From the NCBI GenBank assembly GCA_011053005.1, contig DRHW01000014.1:1-38230 (forward strand): a DNA stretch of 38,230 nt. Reading direction: 5' to 3'. Within the stretch, counting starts at the first letter, position 1. The number at the start of each line of letters is the position of its first letter. This document shows, in pieces, positions 25,336-35,560 of the stretch. The notes under the pieces are model-generated. The model saw nothing but the letters and a program-made list of their open reading frames with translations. It made no database searches and was not told where the DNA came from. This stretch comes from Methylophaga sp. (GTDB lineage Bacteria; Pseudomonadota; Gammaproteobacteria; Nitrosococcales; Methylophagaceae). A program made the position numbers and the translations under genes.

Positions 25336-27918
25336 TTAACTACGATCTTTTTGAACTAATAATTCGACTAACTGGTAGATGATTTGTTGTGCTTGTTTCG
25401 GAGTAAGATCATCAGGATTTATCGTGGCGAGCTGCGCTTCAACTGCCGACGGTACAGCTGCTTGTTCAAACAAATTGCCTTGTTGAGCGATGGTTGATTG
25501 ATTCGTATTGATATCGACTTGTTGCAACATTTCAAGCTGCTGTAATTTATGTTTAGCCGCTGTGATTACATCGTTAGGCACACCTGCCAACTTTGCAACT
25601 TGTAAGCCATAACTTTTACTGGCTGCACCTGTTTTTAATTGATGCATAAACACGATTTCATCGCCATGCTCAATGGCATCTAAATGTACATTAATCGCTC
25701 TTTCATATAATTGAGGAATTTCAGTCAATTCGAAATAATGAGTTGCAAACAAAGTATAAGCACCTAAATCACGTACTAGTTTTTCAGCACATGCCCACGC
25801 TAGAGACAAACCATCAAAGGTGCTCGTTCCTCGGCCTATTTCATCCATCAACACCAAACTATGTTCTGTGGCATTATTCATAATATTAGCCGCTTCACTC
25901 ATTTCGACCATAAACGTTGAACGACCTGATGCTAAATCATCTGATGCGCCTATTCGAGTAAAAACCTGATCAACAGGACCGATCATAGCCTTGGTTGCTG
26001 GCACAAAACTGCCCATATGTGCCATCAACACAATTAAGGCAGCTTGTCGCATATACGTTGATTTACCACCCATATTCGGGCCAGTTATTAATAACAGTCG
26101 CTGTTGCTCGGTAAAATCAAGATCATTAGGACAAAAATGCTGCTCGGTCACACCTTCAACAACCGGATGGCGACCCGCTTCTATTTTTATACCATTATGT
26201 TCAGTAAACTCAGGCGCGACATAGTTTAAGGTATCGGCACGTTCTGCTAAGTTTGCTAATACATCAAGTTCAGCCAACGCATTGGCCGAGACTTCTAATG
26301 CCGCCAAATCAGGACTTATTTTGTCAAACAAGGCTTCATATAATGCTTTTTCTAAAGCTAAAGCACGTTCATTGGCACTCAAGACCTGATCTTCAAATCC
26401 TTTTAATTCCGGCGTAATATAACGCTCTGCATTCTTTAGTGTTTGCCTACGTACATATTCAGTCGGTACTTCAATGTGGTGTGAACGACTAATTTCGATG
26501 AAATAACCATGAACACGGTTGTAACCCACTTTTAAGGTAGAAACACCCGTACGTTGACGTTCACGTTGTTCGAGGTCACTTAAAAACTGACTGGCACGAT
26601 CGCGAATTGTACGTAAGTGATCTAACTCCTCGTTATAACCTTCGGCAATCACCCCGCCATCACGAATCAATACCGGGGGCTCAGCAATTAATGCTGTTTG
26701 CAGTAAATTAAGTACTTCGGGAAAGGTGCCTAATTCACGATCAAGTTGAATTAATCGTTTAGCTGTTGAGTTAGTTAAAACATGATGAATATCGGGTAAT
26801 GAACTCAGAGTATTTCGCAAATGCATAAAATCACGAGGTCGTGCTGATTTTAAGGCAATACGCGCTACGATGCGTTCAATATCACCCAATTTACGGAGCA
26901 TGTTTTGTAAATCATCGGTCGACTGAGTATCAAGGAATTGTTTAATGGCCTGCTGACGCTGTTTTAAAACCTCATGATCACGTATAGGTCTTAATAACCA
27001 ACGACGTAATAATCTTGCACCCATCGGCGTGACTGTTTTATCGATAATTGATAATAAAGTATGTTCACGGCCGCCAGATAGGTTAGTTTCTAACTCTAAA
27101 TTACGGCGTGATTGAGGATCTAACTTGATGCTATCGCTGGTTTTTTCTAGCTTTAAACCTCGAATATGTGGCAAGGCAGTACGATGTGTTTCTTGTGCAT
27201 AATTCAGCAAACAACCTGCTGCAATGATGGCTAAATCAAGTTCATCACAACCAAACCCTTTTAAATCCTGAATTTTGAAATGCTCGCATAAACGACGACG
27301 TGCAGTTTCTGACTCAAAATGCCAAGGCGGCAAACGACGAATTTGTTTATCAAATGTAGCTAAAGCATCTGCTAAAGACTCATCCATCAGAATTTCTGCA
27401 GCTTGCAAACGTGCTAATTCGGCTTGAACTTCAGTCAATGAATTCAATTCACTGACAGTAAACCGACCACTACTTAACTCTGCGGTCGCCAAACCATAAC
27501 GACCTTTATGCTCAGAAATAGCCACTAATAAATTTTCATTACGGCTGTCGAGTAAGGCTTCTTCAGTTAACGTGCCGGGGGTTAAAATCCGTACTACTTG
27601 CCGTTCGACTGGCCCTTTACTGGTTGCCGGATCGCCAATCTGCTCACAAATAGCCACAGATACGCCGAGATTGATCAATCTTGATAAATAAGAATCGGCG
27701 GCATGGTAAGGAATACCGGCCATAGAAATAGGTTCACCATTGCTATTTCCACGCGCTGTTAAAGTAATATCGAGTAACTCCGCTGCCTTGTGGGCATCGT
27801 CATAAAACATCTCATAAAAATCTCCCATCCGATAGAACAATAGATGTTCCGGATTTTCTGCTTTGATGCGTAAATACTGCATCATCATCGGAGTATGTTT
27901 TATCGCGGTTGATTCCAT
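25336..27918 (-). CDS. mutS: DNA mismatch repair protein MutS
   Basis: Mismatch-recognition ATPase, 860 residues from ATG 27918. The start is chosen because [20 protein letters not shown] aligns with known MutS N-termini and AAAAGG lies eight bases upstream; the frame is open to 27969. The mismatch-wedge motif GDFYEMF (Phe34, Glu36), P-loop [10 protein letters not shown], and Walker B/signature region [12 protein letters not shown] are intact, as is the FATHYFELT segment. It is a full-length, ordinary MutS1 acting with MutL. Confidence 0.97.
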   Translation of the reverse strand: MESTAIKHTPMMMQYLRIKAENPEHLLFYRMGDFYEMFYDDAHKAAELLDITLTARGNSNGEPISMAGIPYHAADSYLSRLINLGVSVAICEQIGDPATSKGPVERQVVRILTPGTLTEEALLDSRNENLLVAISEHKGRYGLATAELSSGRFTVSELNSLTEVQAELARLQAAEILMDESLADALATFDKQIRRLPPWHFESETARRRLCEHFKIQDLKGFGCDELDLAIIAAGCLLNYAQETHRTALPHIRGLKLEKTSDSIKLDPQSRRNLELETNLSGGREHTLLSIIDKTVTPMGARLLRRWLLRPIRDHEVLKQRQQAIKQFLDTQSTDDLQNMLRKLGDIERIVARIALKSARPRDFMHLRNTLSSLPDIHHVLTNSTAKRLIQLDRELGTFPEVLNLLQTALIAEPPVLIRDGGVIAEGYNEELDHLRTIRDRASQFLSDLEQRERQRTGVSTLKVGYNRVHGYFIEISRSHHIEVPTEYVRRQTLKNAERYITPELKGFEDQVLSANERALALEKALYEALFDKISPDLAALEVSANALAELDVLANLAERADTLNYVAPEFTEHNGIKIEAGRHPVVEGVTEQHFCPNDLDFTEQQRLLLITGPNMGGKSTYMRQAALIVLMAHMGSFVPATKAMIGPVDQVFTRIGASDDLASGRSTFMVEMSEAANIMNNATEHSLVLMDEIGRGTSTFDGLSLAWACAEKLVRDLGAYTLFATHYFELTEIPQLYERAINVHLDAIEHGDEIVFMHQLKTGAASKSYGLQVAKLAGVPNDVITAAKHKLQQLEMLQQVDINTNQSTIAQQGNLFEQAAVPSAVEAQLATINPDDLTPKQAQQIIYQLVELLVQKDRS

Positions 27919-28140
27919 TATTACGACCTTTTCTCGCCTTAAAAGCGCACTAATAATAGATATACGCATTTCTCAAAATTATAAAAATTTGTCGATATCA
28001 TAACATTTCACAGCTTAAGTTCACATGATAGGACTCTCGCAATTTCAGTTAAATCCTTTCACTACTACAAAGCATTGATGTTCTAATTTAGCTAAATAAA
28101 AATAACCGTCCGCTTTTAAATAACTTTGTAAGCAACCGAT

Positions 28141-28149
28141 TGTTATAAT
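28141..28149 (+). promoter_or_regulatory. Extended -10 promoter of yigZ
   Basis: TGTTATAAT is a perfect extended -10 (TGn plus TATAAT at 28144-28149) with no good -35, which extended -10 promoters can dispense with. Transcription would begin near 28156, only about six bases before the ATG at 28162, leaving no room for a Shine-Dalgarno. Confidence 0.6.
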
Positions 28150-28161
28150 GTTCAACATACT

Positions 28162-28749
28162 ATGACGAATACACATTCCCAATATACTATTGCTCATGCC
28201 ACAAGCGTTGAATATGACATTAAAAAATCGCGTTTTATTGGCATGATTGCACCAGCTAGTACTGAAGCAGAAGCAATACAACATTTGCAAAAGTTAGCTG
28301 CGCAACATCCACAAGCTAACCATCTTGCTTTTGCTTGGCGAATTCGCCAAGCCGATGGGTTTATTAATGAACGCTGTCATGATGCCGGAGAGCCATCTGG
28401 TACAGCCGGGCGTCCCATTTTGGCGCCCTTAGAAGGTGGAGCGATCATTAATGCTGTAGTCGGCGTTATTCGCTATTTTGGTGGGGTCAAACTAGGAACA
28501 GGTGGTTTAACTCGTGCCTACGGCACTTCGGCGAAACTCGCCATTGATGCTGCAACCTTCACTCCGTGGGTTGAAATGGTTATCTTGCAACTCGATATCG
28601 ACTATTCGCAACTACAAACATTGGAATATCAACTTAATAAATGCCATGGTCAGATCATTGATCAGCAGTTCACTGATCGGGTTCAGGTCACGATTAACCT
28701 TCCCATTCATGAAAAGTCAAAAATTCAGCAACAATTTACAGGATTTTAA
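28162..28749 (+). CDS. yigZ: YigZ/IMPACT family protein
   Basis: A 195-residue protein of the UPF0029/IMPACT family. It shows IKKSRFIGMIAP near the N-terminus, then DAGEPSGTAGRPILAPL and the RYFGGVKLGTGGLTRAYG core, followed by a C-terminal ferredoxin-like domain that is slightly shorter than in E. coli YigZ. The bacterial function is not settled; the eukaryotic relative IMPACT is a translation-stress regulator. It is transcribed divergently from mutS and converges on the PilZ gene at 28776. The ATG at 28162 is very close to the predicted transcription start. Confidence 0.9.
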   Translation: MTNTHSQYTIAHATSVEYDIKKSRFIGMIAPASTEAEAIQHLQKLAAQHPQANHLAFAWRIRQADGFINERCHDAGEPSGTAGRPILAPLEGGAIINAVVGVIRYFGGVKLGTGGLTRAYGTSAKLAIDAATFTPWVEMVILQLDIDYSQLQTLEYQLNKCHGQIIDQQFTDRVQVTINLPIHEKSKIQQQFTGF

Positions 28750-28775
28750 TTAGCGCCCGTAGAATAAGAATCAAA

Positions 28776-29045
28776 CTAATCCAGCATAAACTCAACGGCA
28801 AAACCAACATTATCTTCAATCCGTTTAACTTTGGACGGCAAGATGGGTGCATCATCAATTTCTAATGTTTGTACCTCTACATCATCTTCCAAATGAATAT
28901 TGCTGGTATCAGAACAATAGACATACAAGCCACTATCAGAAAAATCTCTCATATCTAAAATCATTTCTACTTCTGGGTTAGCAAAAAATCGGATTTTTGC
29001 TCCGTGTTTTAATCGTTGGTGACGACGATTATTGATATCAGTCAT
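28776..29045 (-). CDS. PilZ-domain protein (candidate c-di-GMP binder)
   Basis: An 89-residue protein consisting of a single PilZ domain. The c-di-GMP-binding RxxxR is present as RRHQR (7-11) and the second motif as DFSDSGLYV, so ligand binding is plausible. Partner and output are unknown. It follows the GDSL lipase gene by 3 bases and ends the minus-strand group. It differs from the pilus-type PilZ at 30465, which lacks both motifs. Confidence 0.83.
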   Translation of the reverse strand: MTDINNRRHQRLKHGAKIRFFANPEVEMILDMRDFSDSGLYVYCSDTSNIHLEDDVEVQTLEIDDAPILPSKVKRIEDNVGFAVEFMLD

Positions 29046-29048
29046 ACT

Positions 29049-29672
29049 TTAAAAGCCTCCTGAAGCGGCGATCAGTTTTTGAGTCCGTTCTGCAAGTAAT
29101 TTGTAGCCGATGGCATTAGGATGAATGGTATCTGACTTATGGGCTGAGTTTCGTTCCAGTTCAGGAAGAATACTTAATTCAATAGGCAGTTTATGTGTCT
29201 TCGCAAGATCTGCATATAAGTCTGGCACTGCCAAGGTAAGACTAAAGCGTGGTACAGCAATCAAAACCACTTCGGCACCTGATTGCTGTATTAAAGCGAT
29301 CATCTGATCAAGGTTACTTTTGAGTTGCTCATTACCCAATTGACGAATCATATCGTTACCGCCGTGGCACAAGATCACTAAATCAGGCTTCGTTTTTTGA
29401 AGTACAGATGGAAGTCGTACCAAGCCGTTTTGGCTAATTTCGCCAGGAATACCGGCATTAATCACTGTTCGCCCAGTCAGTTGTTGCAATATAGCCGGAT
29501 AGCTTTCTGTTTCACTGTTTGCACCGGTACCGAAGGTCAAACTATCACCAAAGGCAAGAATAACTGCATCACTGGCTAAAGGTTTAAGTGCAGGCTGACT
29601 ATCCGAACAACTCACCAGGCAAAAACAACACCACAGAAAGATGGCAAAACTAAGTGATTGATGTTTTTTCAT
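29049..29672 (-). CDS. GDSL-family lipoprotein esterase (TesA-like)
   Basis: SGNH hydrolase of 207 residues resembling TesA (arylesterase / thioesterase I / lysophospholipase). It carries the catalytic block AFGDSLTFGTGA, the GGND block (HGGNDMIRQL) and DTIHPNAIGY with the Asp-His pair. The N-terminus is a lipoprotein signal (LWCCFCLVSCSDS) with a lipobox ending LVSC, so the mature protein is probably membrane-anchored, unlike soluble periplasmic TesA. It lies 5 bases after tatD in the minus-strand run. Confidence 0.87.
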   Translation of the reverse strand: MKKHQSLSFAIFLWCCFCLVSCSDSQPALKPLASDAVILAFGDSLTFGTGANSETESYPAILQQLTGRTVINAGIPGEISQNGLVRLPSVLQKTKPDLVILCHGGNDMIRQLGNEQLKSNLDQMIALIQQSGAEVVLIAVPRFSLTLAVPDLYADLAKTHKLPIELSILPELERNSAHKSDTIHPNAIGYKLLAERTQKLIAASGGF

Positions 29673-29677
29673 AAGAT

Positions 29678-30448
29678 TTAAGCTGCGCTGGGAAATAAGC
29701 GATTAAAATTAGCCGTAGTTTGCTGAGCGATATTTTCAACCGTGTCACCACGAAGTTTTGCCAAGAATTCTGCGACATGTATCACGTAAGCTGGTTTGTT
29801 GGTTTTACCACGATGTGGCATCGGTGCAAGATAAGGCGCATCCGTTTCAATTAAAATTCTATCTAACGGTAATTTTTTAGCCACTTCTTGTAATTCAAGG
29901 GCATTTTTAAAGGTGACAATACCTGACAGGGAAATATAAAAACCTATGTCTAAAGCACGTTGTGCTGTTTCCCAATTCTCCGTAAAACAATGAATAATAC
30001 CGCCGGCTATTTGAGCATCTTCTTGTTCTAAGATCGTCATCGTGTCATCTCGCGCTTCACGAGTATGGATGATTAATGGTTTTTTAAGTTGTTTTGCCGC
30101 TTCAATGTGCACTCGAAAACGATCCCGCTGCCACTCTAAATCGCCTTCGCTACGAAAATAATCCAGACCGGTTTCACCAATGGCAATAACCTTATCATTG
30201 TTGGCTAGATTGACTAACTCTTCCACCGTGAAGTTTTCGCTTTTATCGACATTGGGATGTATACCAACACTTGCAGTGATATTTGGATAGTTATCTGCAA
30301 TATCAAGTACTTGCTGACAACTCTCTTTATCTATAGAAATACAGAGAATGTGTTCAACTTGAGCATCACGAGCTTGAGCGATAACAGAATCTAATCCGCC
30401 CTCTTCTTGTGCCAATAAATTAAGATGGCAGTGTGAATCTATAAACAT
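29678..30448 (-). CDS. tatD: TatD-family metal-dependent DNase
   Basis: TIM-barrel hydrolase of 256 residues. Metal-ligand motifs occur in order: DSHCHLN (4-10), the GETGLDYF Glu, LIIHTREA, GIIHCFTENW and ETDAPYLAP. This is the TatD/YcfH type that in gammaproteobacteria follows holB and pilZ, as here. Its expected activity is 3'-5' exonuclease-type DNA processing or repair. The exact paralogue name (tatD versus ycfH) is uncertain. Confidence 0.92.
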   Translation of the reverse strand: MFIDSHCHLNLLAQEEGGLDSVIAQARDAQVEHILCISIDKESCQQVLDIADNYPNITASVGIHPNVDKSENFTVEELVNLANNDKVIAIGETGLDYFRSEGDLEWQRDRFRVHIEAAKQLKKPLIIHTREARDDTMTILEQEDAQIAGGIIHCFTENWETAQRALDIGFYISLSGIVTFKNALELQEVAKKLPLDRILIETDAPYLAPMPHRGKTNKPAYVIHVAEFLAKLRGDTVENIAQQTTANFNRLFPSAA

Positions 30449-30464
30449 AAATATATTTCTTTAA

Positions 30465-30815
30465 TTACATTGTGTGAGTGGCTTTATCGGCCTTTTTATC
30501 GGCGAGATAATTTTCGATCTTGCCTCTTAAAATAACGCCAGAGCCATCAAGATCACTAAAATGAACACCAATGCCAGCTGCTTGATTACCTTGTGCGCCT
30601 TTAGGCGTGATCCACGCAATGGTGCCCGCAACGGGAATTTTATCGGGTTCGGTCATTAAATTAAGCACGATAAAGACTTCTTCGCCTAAGTTATACACCT
30701 TGTTAGTGGGAATAAATAAACCACCGTTTTTTAGAAAAGGCATAAAGGCATGATAAAGCATGTTCTGATCCGTTATTTTTAATGCCAGAATACCTTTACC
30801 AGGAGCCATCGCCAT
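30465..30815 (-). CDS. pilZ: Type IV pilus PilZ protein
   Basis: A 116-residue PilZ-fold protein of the founding type, needed for type IV pilus biogenesis in pseudomonads and xanthomonads. It contains the typical NGGLFIPTNKVYNLGEEVF and AGTIAWITPKG segments and GIGVHFSD near the end. It lacks RxxxR and D/NxSxxG, as true PilZ orthologues do, so it should not bind c-di-GMP directly. Position after holB and before tatD is the conserved gammaproteobacterial order. No other pilus genes are in the window. Confidence 0.92.
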   Translation of the reverse strand: MAMAPGKGILALKITDQNMLYHAFMPFLKNGGLFIPTNKVYNLGEEVFIVLNLMTEPDKIPVAGTIAWITPKGAQGNQAAGIGVHFSDLDGSGVILRGKIENYLADKKADKATHTM

Positions 30816-30832
30816 AATCTTGACCTTCTTAT

Positions 30833-31810
30833 TTAGTTTGTCGGATTGCTATTCGTGATACGCATAACAGATACGATAAAATCTTCTATTAATAGAGTGT
30901 TGTTAATATTATTTTGAGACGATACTAGCTTTATTACTTTCACTATGCAATCAGATATTTGCCAATAAACGCTATTTTTAGCCGATTCTATTGTGTTATT
31001 TGGCATGTTGCTGACGGACTTAATCATCCGATCTCTAATCATATATTGCAGTTGATTTAATACCGTAATCAAATCATATTTTAACCAGCTTGCCGATAAT
31101 GCAATCGGGTTCACCGCATTTTGGAGCATTAAATTAAAATCTTGTTCGACTTGTAAATACTGCTCGACCACGCTGCCATTCATCATATCAACAACAGTGA
31201 GCGGTGCACCTTTAGCAAGTTGTAGTAGTTTCGCCATTGTTTCACTATCGAGATTATTATCCGAATTTTTGCTTAGCCAATCTAATGCTTGCTCTGTGGT
31301 CGGACTAAGCAAATGATAATTCTGGCAACGACTTTTGATGGTTATTGGTAAATTTTCAGGATGGCCAGTTATCAAAATTAAAACCGTATTTTGCTGAGGC
31401 TCTTCCAGTAATTTAAGTAAGCTATTACTTGAACTCACATTCATATTATCTGCCGGCGAGATAATTATTGTTTTCCACTGCGACACGCTTGGGGTGAGCT
31501 GCTGTTTATCACGCAAATTTCTAATCTGTTCGATCTTTATTTGTTTGCCTGCTTCTTCAGGCATTATTTCAATATGATCAGGATGACTACCTGCATTGAG
31601 CAATTGGCAACTATGGCAATCACCGCAAGCAGACTGATCCTCACTTCGATTGAGGCATAACACACTGGCGACAATATGTTGGGCAAAGCTATTTTTTGCC
31701 AAGCCTTTAACACCAGATACAAGTAATGCATGCGGTAAACGGTTGCGTTGTAATTGCTGGCAAAGTTGTTGCCACAAACTTGTTTGCCAAGGATAAAGAG
31801 TCGTTAACAT
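30833..31810 (-). CDS. holB: DNA polymerase III delta' subunit
   Basis: Clamp-loader subunit of 325 residues. The N-terminal AAA+ domain has the four zinc cysteines (Cys52, Cys62, Cys65, Cys68), a degenerate P-loop (SGVKGLAKNSF) as usual for delta', and the KLLEEP segment (NSLLKLLEEPQQNT). The C-terminal collar domain is poorly conserved, as expected. It starts 1 base after the tmk stop, the standard tmk-holB arrangement. Confidence 0.93.
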   Translation of the reverse strand: MLTTLYPWQTSLWQQLCQQLQRNRLPHALLVSGVKGLAKNSFAQHIVASVLCLNRSEDQSACGDCHSCQLLNAGSHPDHIEIMPEEAGKQIKIEQIRNLRDKQQLTPSVSQWKTIIISPADNMNVSSSNSLLKLLEEPQQNTVLILITGHPENLPITIKSRCQNYHLLSPTTEQALDWLSKNSDNNLDSETMAKLLQLAKGAPLTVVDMMNGSVVEQYLQVEQDFNLMLQNAVNPIALSASWLKYDLITVLNQLQYMIRDRMIKSVSNMPNNTIESAKNSVYWQISDCIVKVIKLVSSQNNINNTLLIEDFIVSVMRITNSNPTN

Positions 31811-31811
31811 A

Positions 31812-32438
31812 TTAGTTAATAATCAAATTATCTAATAATGTCGCGAGTTGTTGTTCAATCTCGACTATCGATTTACTGGCATCAATCACTTTTATCCGAT
31901 TAGGTTCGTGCTGGGCGCGTGATAAGTAACTTTCTCTAATCCGCTGAAAAAAATCTACTTTTTCCTGTTCAAAACGATCAATACCTTGATTACGATTTAT
32001 AACCCGTTGTTGACCCAGCTCTACAGGCAAATCAAATAAAAACGTTACATCTGTTTGCAGACCTTTCAATGCCCAATCGGATAAAGTGCTTATGCGTTGT
32101 ATATCTATTCCTCTACCGCCACCTTGATAAGCAAAAGTAGCATCAACAAAACGATCGGATAATACCCAATCACCTCGTTCGAGTGCGGGTTTAATAACTT
32201 GTTCAATGTGTTCAGCACGGGCTGCAAACATCAGCAATAATTCAGTATCAACTGCCATTGCAGTCTCTGTTGGCGTTAACAATAAGGTCCGTATTTGTTC
32301 GCCTAAATCTGTACCACCTGGCTCACGTGTAACAACCAGTTTTATTCCTTTTTCAATAAGATAACGTTGAATAAAAGCTAACTGCGTTGACTTACCTGCA
32401 CCTTCAATACCTTCAATACTGATAAATTGTCCGATCAT
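31812..32438 (-). CDS. tmk: Thymidylate kinase
   Basis: Phosphorylates dTMP to dTDP. It is 208 residues with P-loop IEGIEGAGKST (8-18), TREPGGT, the DRFVDATFAYQGGGRG DR(F/Y) motif, and a lid region near RNQGIDRFEQE. Its start overlaps the mltG stop by one base. All expected motifs are intact. Confidence 0.96.
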   Translation of the reverse strand: MIGQFISIEGIEGAGKSTQLAFIQRYLIEKGIKLVVTREPGGTDLGEQIRTLLLTPTETAMAVDTELLLMFAARAEHIEQVIKPALERGDWVLSDRFVDATFAYQGGGRGIDIQRISTLSDWALKGLQTDVTFLFDLPVELGQQRVINRNQGIDRFEQEKVDFFQRIRESYLSRAQHEPNRIKVIDASKSIVEIEQQLATLLDNLIIN

Positions 32439-33448
32439 TATTGTTTCAACTGATATTGTCTAACAGCCTTGTTATGGTCTGCTAAAGTGGCGGAAAAAAC
32501 ATGTCGACCATCACGACCTGTCGCAACGAAAAAGAGGCTATTACCAGCTAAGGGGTGCAATGCAGCTTCTATAGCTTCTTTACTAGGTAATGCAATCGGT
32601 GTTGGCGGGAGACCATTTCGAGTATAGGTATTATAAGTCGTATCAGTAGTTAAATCTTTGCGACGCAAATTACCATCAAAACTGGTACCTAAACCATAAA
32701 TAACGGTCGGATCAGTTTGCAATCGCATACCTAACTCTAAACGCCGGACAAAGACACCTGCAATTTGGGCTCTTTCTTCAGCGATCCCTGTTTCTTTTTC
32801 TATAATAGATGCCATTATTAATGCTTCGTACGGTGTTTTATACGGTAAATTTTCAGCCTTAGTAGCCCACGCTTTTTCGAGATCACGGGTCATTAAATGA
32901 TGTGCGCGACGTAATAGTTGAAGATCTGTCGTACCTGCGGTGAAGTTATACGTTTCCGGTGCAAATTCCCCCTCACCATTGTTTAAAGGGAATCCTAAAG
33001 CGGTCATTACTGTCGATAAATTAGTATCAGTCAGTGTTTTTGTTAAACGTGAATCTGAGGTCACCATCGTAATTAACTGCTGCGCCGTCATACCTTCAAT
33101 AATGGTAAAAGAATACTGAATAACTTGGCCTGCAATCAATTGATCAAGCAACTCGGACAAGGTCGTGTGCGGTTTAATACGATATTCACCCGCTTTGATC
33201 AAATGAGCCTTATGAGTGAGGCGGCCGTAAATATGTAAATATAGTGCGGGTAAATTTGTTAAGCCAGCATCGTGTAATTCTTGGCTTATCTGCTGTAGAT
33301 TACTGCCTTTTGCAACGGTATAAACATAACCCTGCTCATTGACTTGCAATGGTGTCGTCATAAATTGTTGATATTGATTCCAAACAATGGCTGACACAGA
33401 AATAAACAGTACGATCAAGATGAGCATTATTTTTATAAATAAACGCAT
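32438..33448 (-). CDS. mltG: Endolytic murein transglycosylase MltG
   Basis: Inner-membrane lytic transglycosylase that terminates nascent peptidoglycan strands. It is 336 residues with one N-terminal membrane helix (about 5-24), a LysM-like region (about 40-90), and the YceG domain with catalytic Glu217 in ASIIEKETG, followed by RRLELGMRLQTDPTVIYG and the NTYTRNGLPPTPI segment. It lies between pabC and tmk, the usual order. Confidence 0.95.
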   Translation of the reverse strand: MRLFIKIMLILIVLFISVSAIVWNQYQQFMTTPLQVNEQGYVYTVAKGSNLQQISQELHDAGLTNLPALYLHIYGRLTHKAHLIKAGEYRIKPHTTLSELLDQLIAGQVIQYSFTIIEGMTAQQLITMVTSDSRLTKTLTDTNLSTVMTALGFPLNNGEGEFAPETYNFTAGTTDLQLLRRAHHLMTRDLEKAWATKAENLPYKTPYEALIMASIIEKETGIAEERAQIAGVFVRRLELGMRLQTDPTVIYGLGTSFDGNLRRKDLTTDTTYNTYTRNGLPPTPIALPSKEAIEAALHPLAGNSLFFVATGRDGRHVFSATLADHNKAVRQYQLKQ

Positions 33449-33449
33449 G

Positions 33450-34268
33450 TTATTTTGTTACCTGTTGTAAAGCATGTTGAATTTTTTGTGTTATTGGGCC
33501 TATTAAATAGGTCTTATTTTCGATTTCAGTCACTGGCCAAATTCCTATTACACTATTCGAAATAAAAATTTCATCTGCGGCTACAAAATCATCAAGATGA
33601 ATCTTAGTTTCAGTTATCGAGATATTTAATTTGTTAGCTAGCAGGATGATTTGGCCGCGCATAATACCTGCAACGCCAGATTTATCTAACAAAGGTGTTA
33701 CTATTTTTCCTGATTTCACCATGAAGACATTGCTCATCGTACCTTCAATCACACAGTTAGCTTGATCAAGCATGAGCCCTTCAGCAATATCAGTATCCAC
33801 CCATTCATTACGAGCGATAATTTGATCGAGCCGATTAAGGTGTTTAATGCCTGCTAGTGTTGAATTTTCCGACAAGGTATGCGTGCATAGTCTAATCTTT
33901 ACGCCAGTTTGGCTATGTTGTGCAGGATATATAGGTGAAGGATGAGTTGAAATAATACGAGTAGGCTCAACACCTTGATTAGCCAAATAACCACGACCAC
34001 CACTGCCGCGCGTGATAATGATTTTAATGATTCCGTCATTATCACCCAAGCTTTGGCTGACTTGATTGAGTTCATTGCGTAGTGCTTCAGCTTGTGAAAA
34101 TTTAATATTAAGCCGTCTACAGCCATCAATCAAACGTGCAATGTGCGCTTCAAGAAATTCAAGCTTTCCGAAACGATAAGGGATGGTTTCAAATAAACCA
34201 TCACCATATTGAAGGCCACGGTCTGAGATGGCGAGTTTGTCATCATGCAGACCGTTAATGAGAATCAT
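33450..34268 (-). CDS. pabC: Aminodeoxychorismate lyase
   Basis: PLP enzyme converting aminodeoxychorismate to 4-aminobenzoate and pyruvate for folate. It is 272 residues of the class IV aminotransferase fold: DRGLQYGDGLFETIP (16-30), the PLP Lys142 in GIKHLNRLDQ, and TRGSGGRGY. The fabF-pabC-mltG neighbourhood supports PabC over a branched-chain or D-amino-acid transaminase. It uses a chorismate derivative, but its location ties it to housekeeping, not to the pigment locus. Confidence 0.93.
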   Translation of the reverse strand: MILINGLHDDKLAISDRGLQYGDGLFETIPYRFGKLEFLEAHIARLIDGCRRLNIKFSQAEALRNELNQVSQSLGDNDGIIKIIITRGSGGRGYLANQGVEPTRIISTHPSPIYPAQHSQTGVKIRLCTHTLSENSTLAGIKHLNRLDQIIARNEWVDTDIAEGLMLDQANCVIEGTMSNVFMVKSGKIVTPLLDKSGVAGIMRGQIILLANKLNISITETKIHLDDFVAADEIFISNSVIGIWPVTEIENKTYLIGPITQKIQHALQQVTK

Positions 34269-34281
34269 CTTAAATCCTGAG

Positions 34282-35523
34282 CTAGCTTAGTTTTTTAAAT
34301 ATGACCGTGCCATTTGTACCACCAAATCCAAAAGAATTCGACATAGCAACATCGATATTCATCTGTCTTGCTGTGTGTGGTACATAATCTAAATCACATT
34401 CAGGATCTGGGTTGTCTAGATTAATCGTCGGTGGTGCGACTTGATCGCGGATAGCTAAAATACTAAATATGGCTTCAACACCACCTGCCGCACCTAGTAA
34501 GTGACCAATCATTGATTTTGTTGAACTCACTGCAACATTTTGTGCAGCACTACCGAAGGCAGCTTTAATGGCTTGTGTTTCGCCAGCATCACCTGCAGGT
34601 GTCGATGTACCATGAGCATTAACGTAATCGATTTGTTCAGATGATAAACCTGCATCAGCCATTGCATTTTTCATACAACGAGCCGCACCTTCGCCACCGA
34701 TTGATGGAGAGGTCATGTGATAAGCATCAGAACTCATTCCAGAACCAACCAACTCGGCATAGATTTTAGCACCACGTTTTACAGCATGTTCATATTCTTC
34801 AAGGACGATAATGCCTGCGCCATCACCTAATACAAACCCATCACGATCTTTATCCCAAGGACGGCTAGCAGCTTGAGGATCATCATTACGTGTAGATAAT
34901 GCTCGAGCAGCAGCAAAGCCACCTAGACCGGTATAACACGTTGACATTTCCGCACCACCTGCAATCATGACATCTGCATCACCGTATTGAATCATACGCC
35001 CTGCTGATGAAATATTGTGTGTTGCGCTTGAACACGCTGTCGCTATCGCAATATTTGGGCCTTTTAATCCATATAAAATCGAAAGATTTCCTGCAACCAT
35101 ATTGATGATATTGCTAGGTACAAAAAACGGTGATATTTTTCTAGGGCCGCCTTTTAGATAAGCATCATAACCTTCTTCAATACCAGGAAGACCACCGATA
35201 CCAGAACCGATAGCAACACCAATTCGCTCAGCATTTTCTTCAGTAACAATGAGACCAGAATCCTCAATAGCCTCTTTACCCGCAGCGAGACCATAATGGA
35301 TAAAGGTATCCATTTTTTTGGCTTCTTTACGCGAAATAATAGTAGTGATATCAAAATCTTTAACACTACCGCCAAACCTGACAGGAAATGCTGACACATC
35401 AAATGAGGTAATTGGAGCGATACCGCTTTTACCTGCCAGTATATTTTCCCAGCTTTCTTTGACAGATAATCCAACTGGCGTTACAGCACCCAGACCGGTT
35501 ATCACAACTCGTCGCTTAGACAT
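34282..35523 (-). CDS. fabF: 3-oxoacyl-ACP synthase II
   Basis: Elongating ketosynthase of fatty acid synthesis, 413 residues. The active-site Cys164 lies in [10 protein letters not shown], and the histidines lie in [11 protein letters not shown] and [15 protein letters not shown]. Its start is preceded by AGAGG about seven bases upstream. A strong hairpin (35561-35599) lies between acpP and this gene and may lower its expression relative to acpP. It is distinct from the APE ketosynthase at 12411. Confidence 0.97.
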   Translation of the reverse strand: MSKRRVVITGLGAVTPVGLSVKESWENILAGKSGIAPITSFDVSAFPVRFGGSVKDFDITTIISRKEAKKMDTFIHYGLAAGKEAIEDSGLIVTEENAERIGVAIGSGIGGLPGIEEGYDAYLKGGPRKISPFFVPSNIINMVAGNLSILYGLKGPNIAIATACSSATHNISSAGRMIQYGDADVMIAGGAEMSTCYTGLGGFAAARALSTRNDDPQAASRPWDKDRDGFVLGDGAGIIVLEEYEHAVKRGAKIYAELVGSGMSSDAYHMTSPSIGGEGAARCMKNAMADAGLSSEQIDYVNAHGTSTPAGDAGETQAIKAAFGSAAQNVAVSSTKSMIGHLLGAAGGVEAIFSILAIRDQVAPPTINLDNPDPECDLDYVPHTARQMNIDVAMSNSFGFGGTNGTVIFKKLS

Positions 35524-35560
35524 TAGGCATCCTCTTCGAATTGACTAATATTAAATACAA

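Noticed and set aside
33450-34268. PabC as part of the pigment pathway because it handles a chorismate derivative
   Set aside because: Its fabF-pabC-mltG-tmk setting is the conserved housekeeping arrangement, and its motifs fit folate synthesis.
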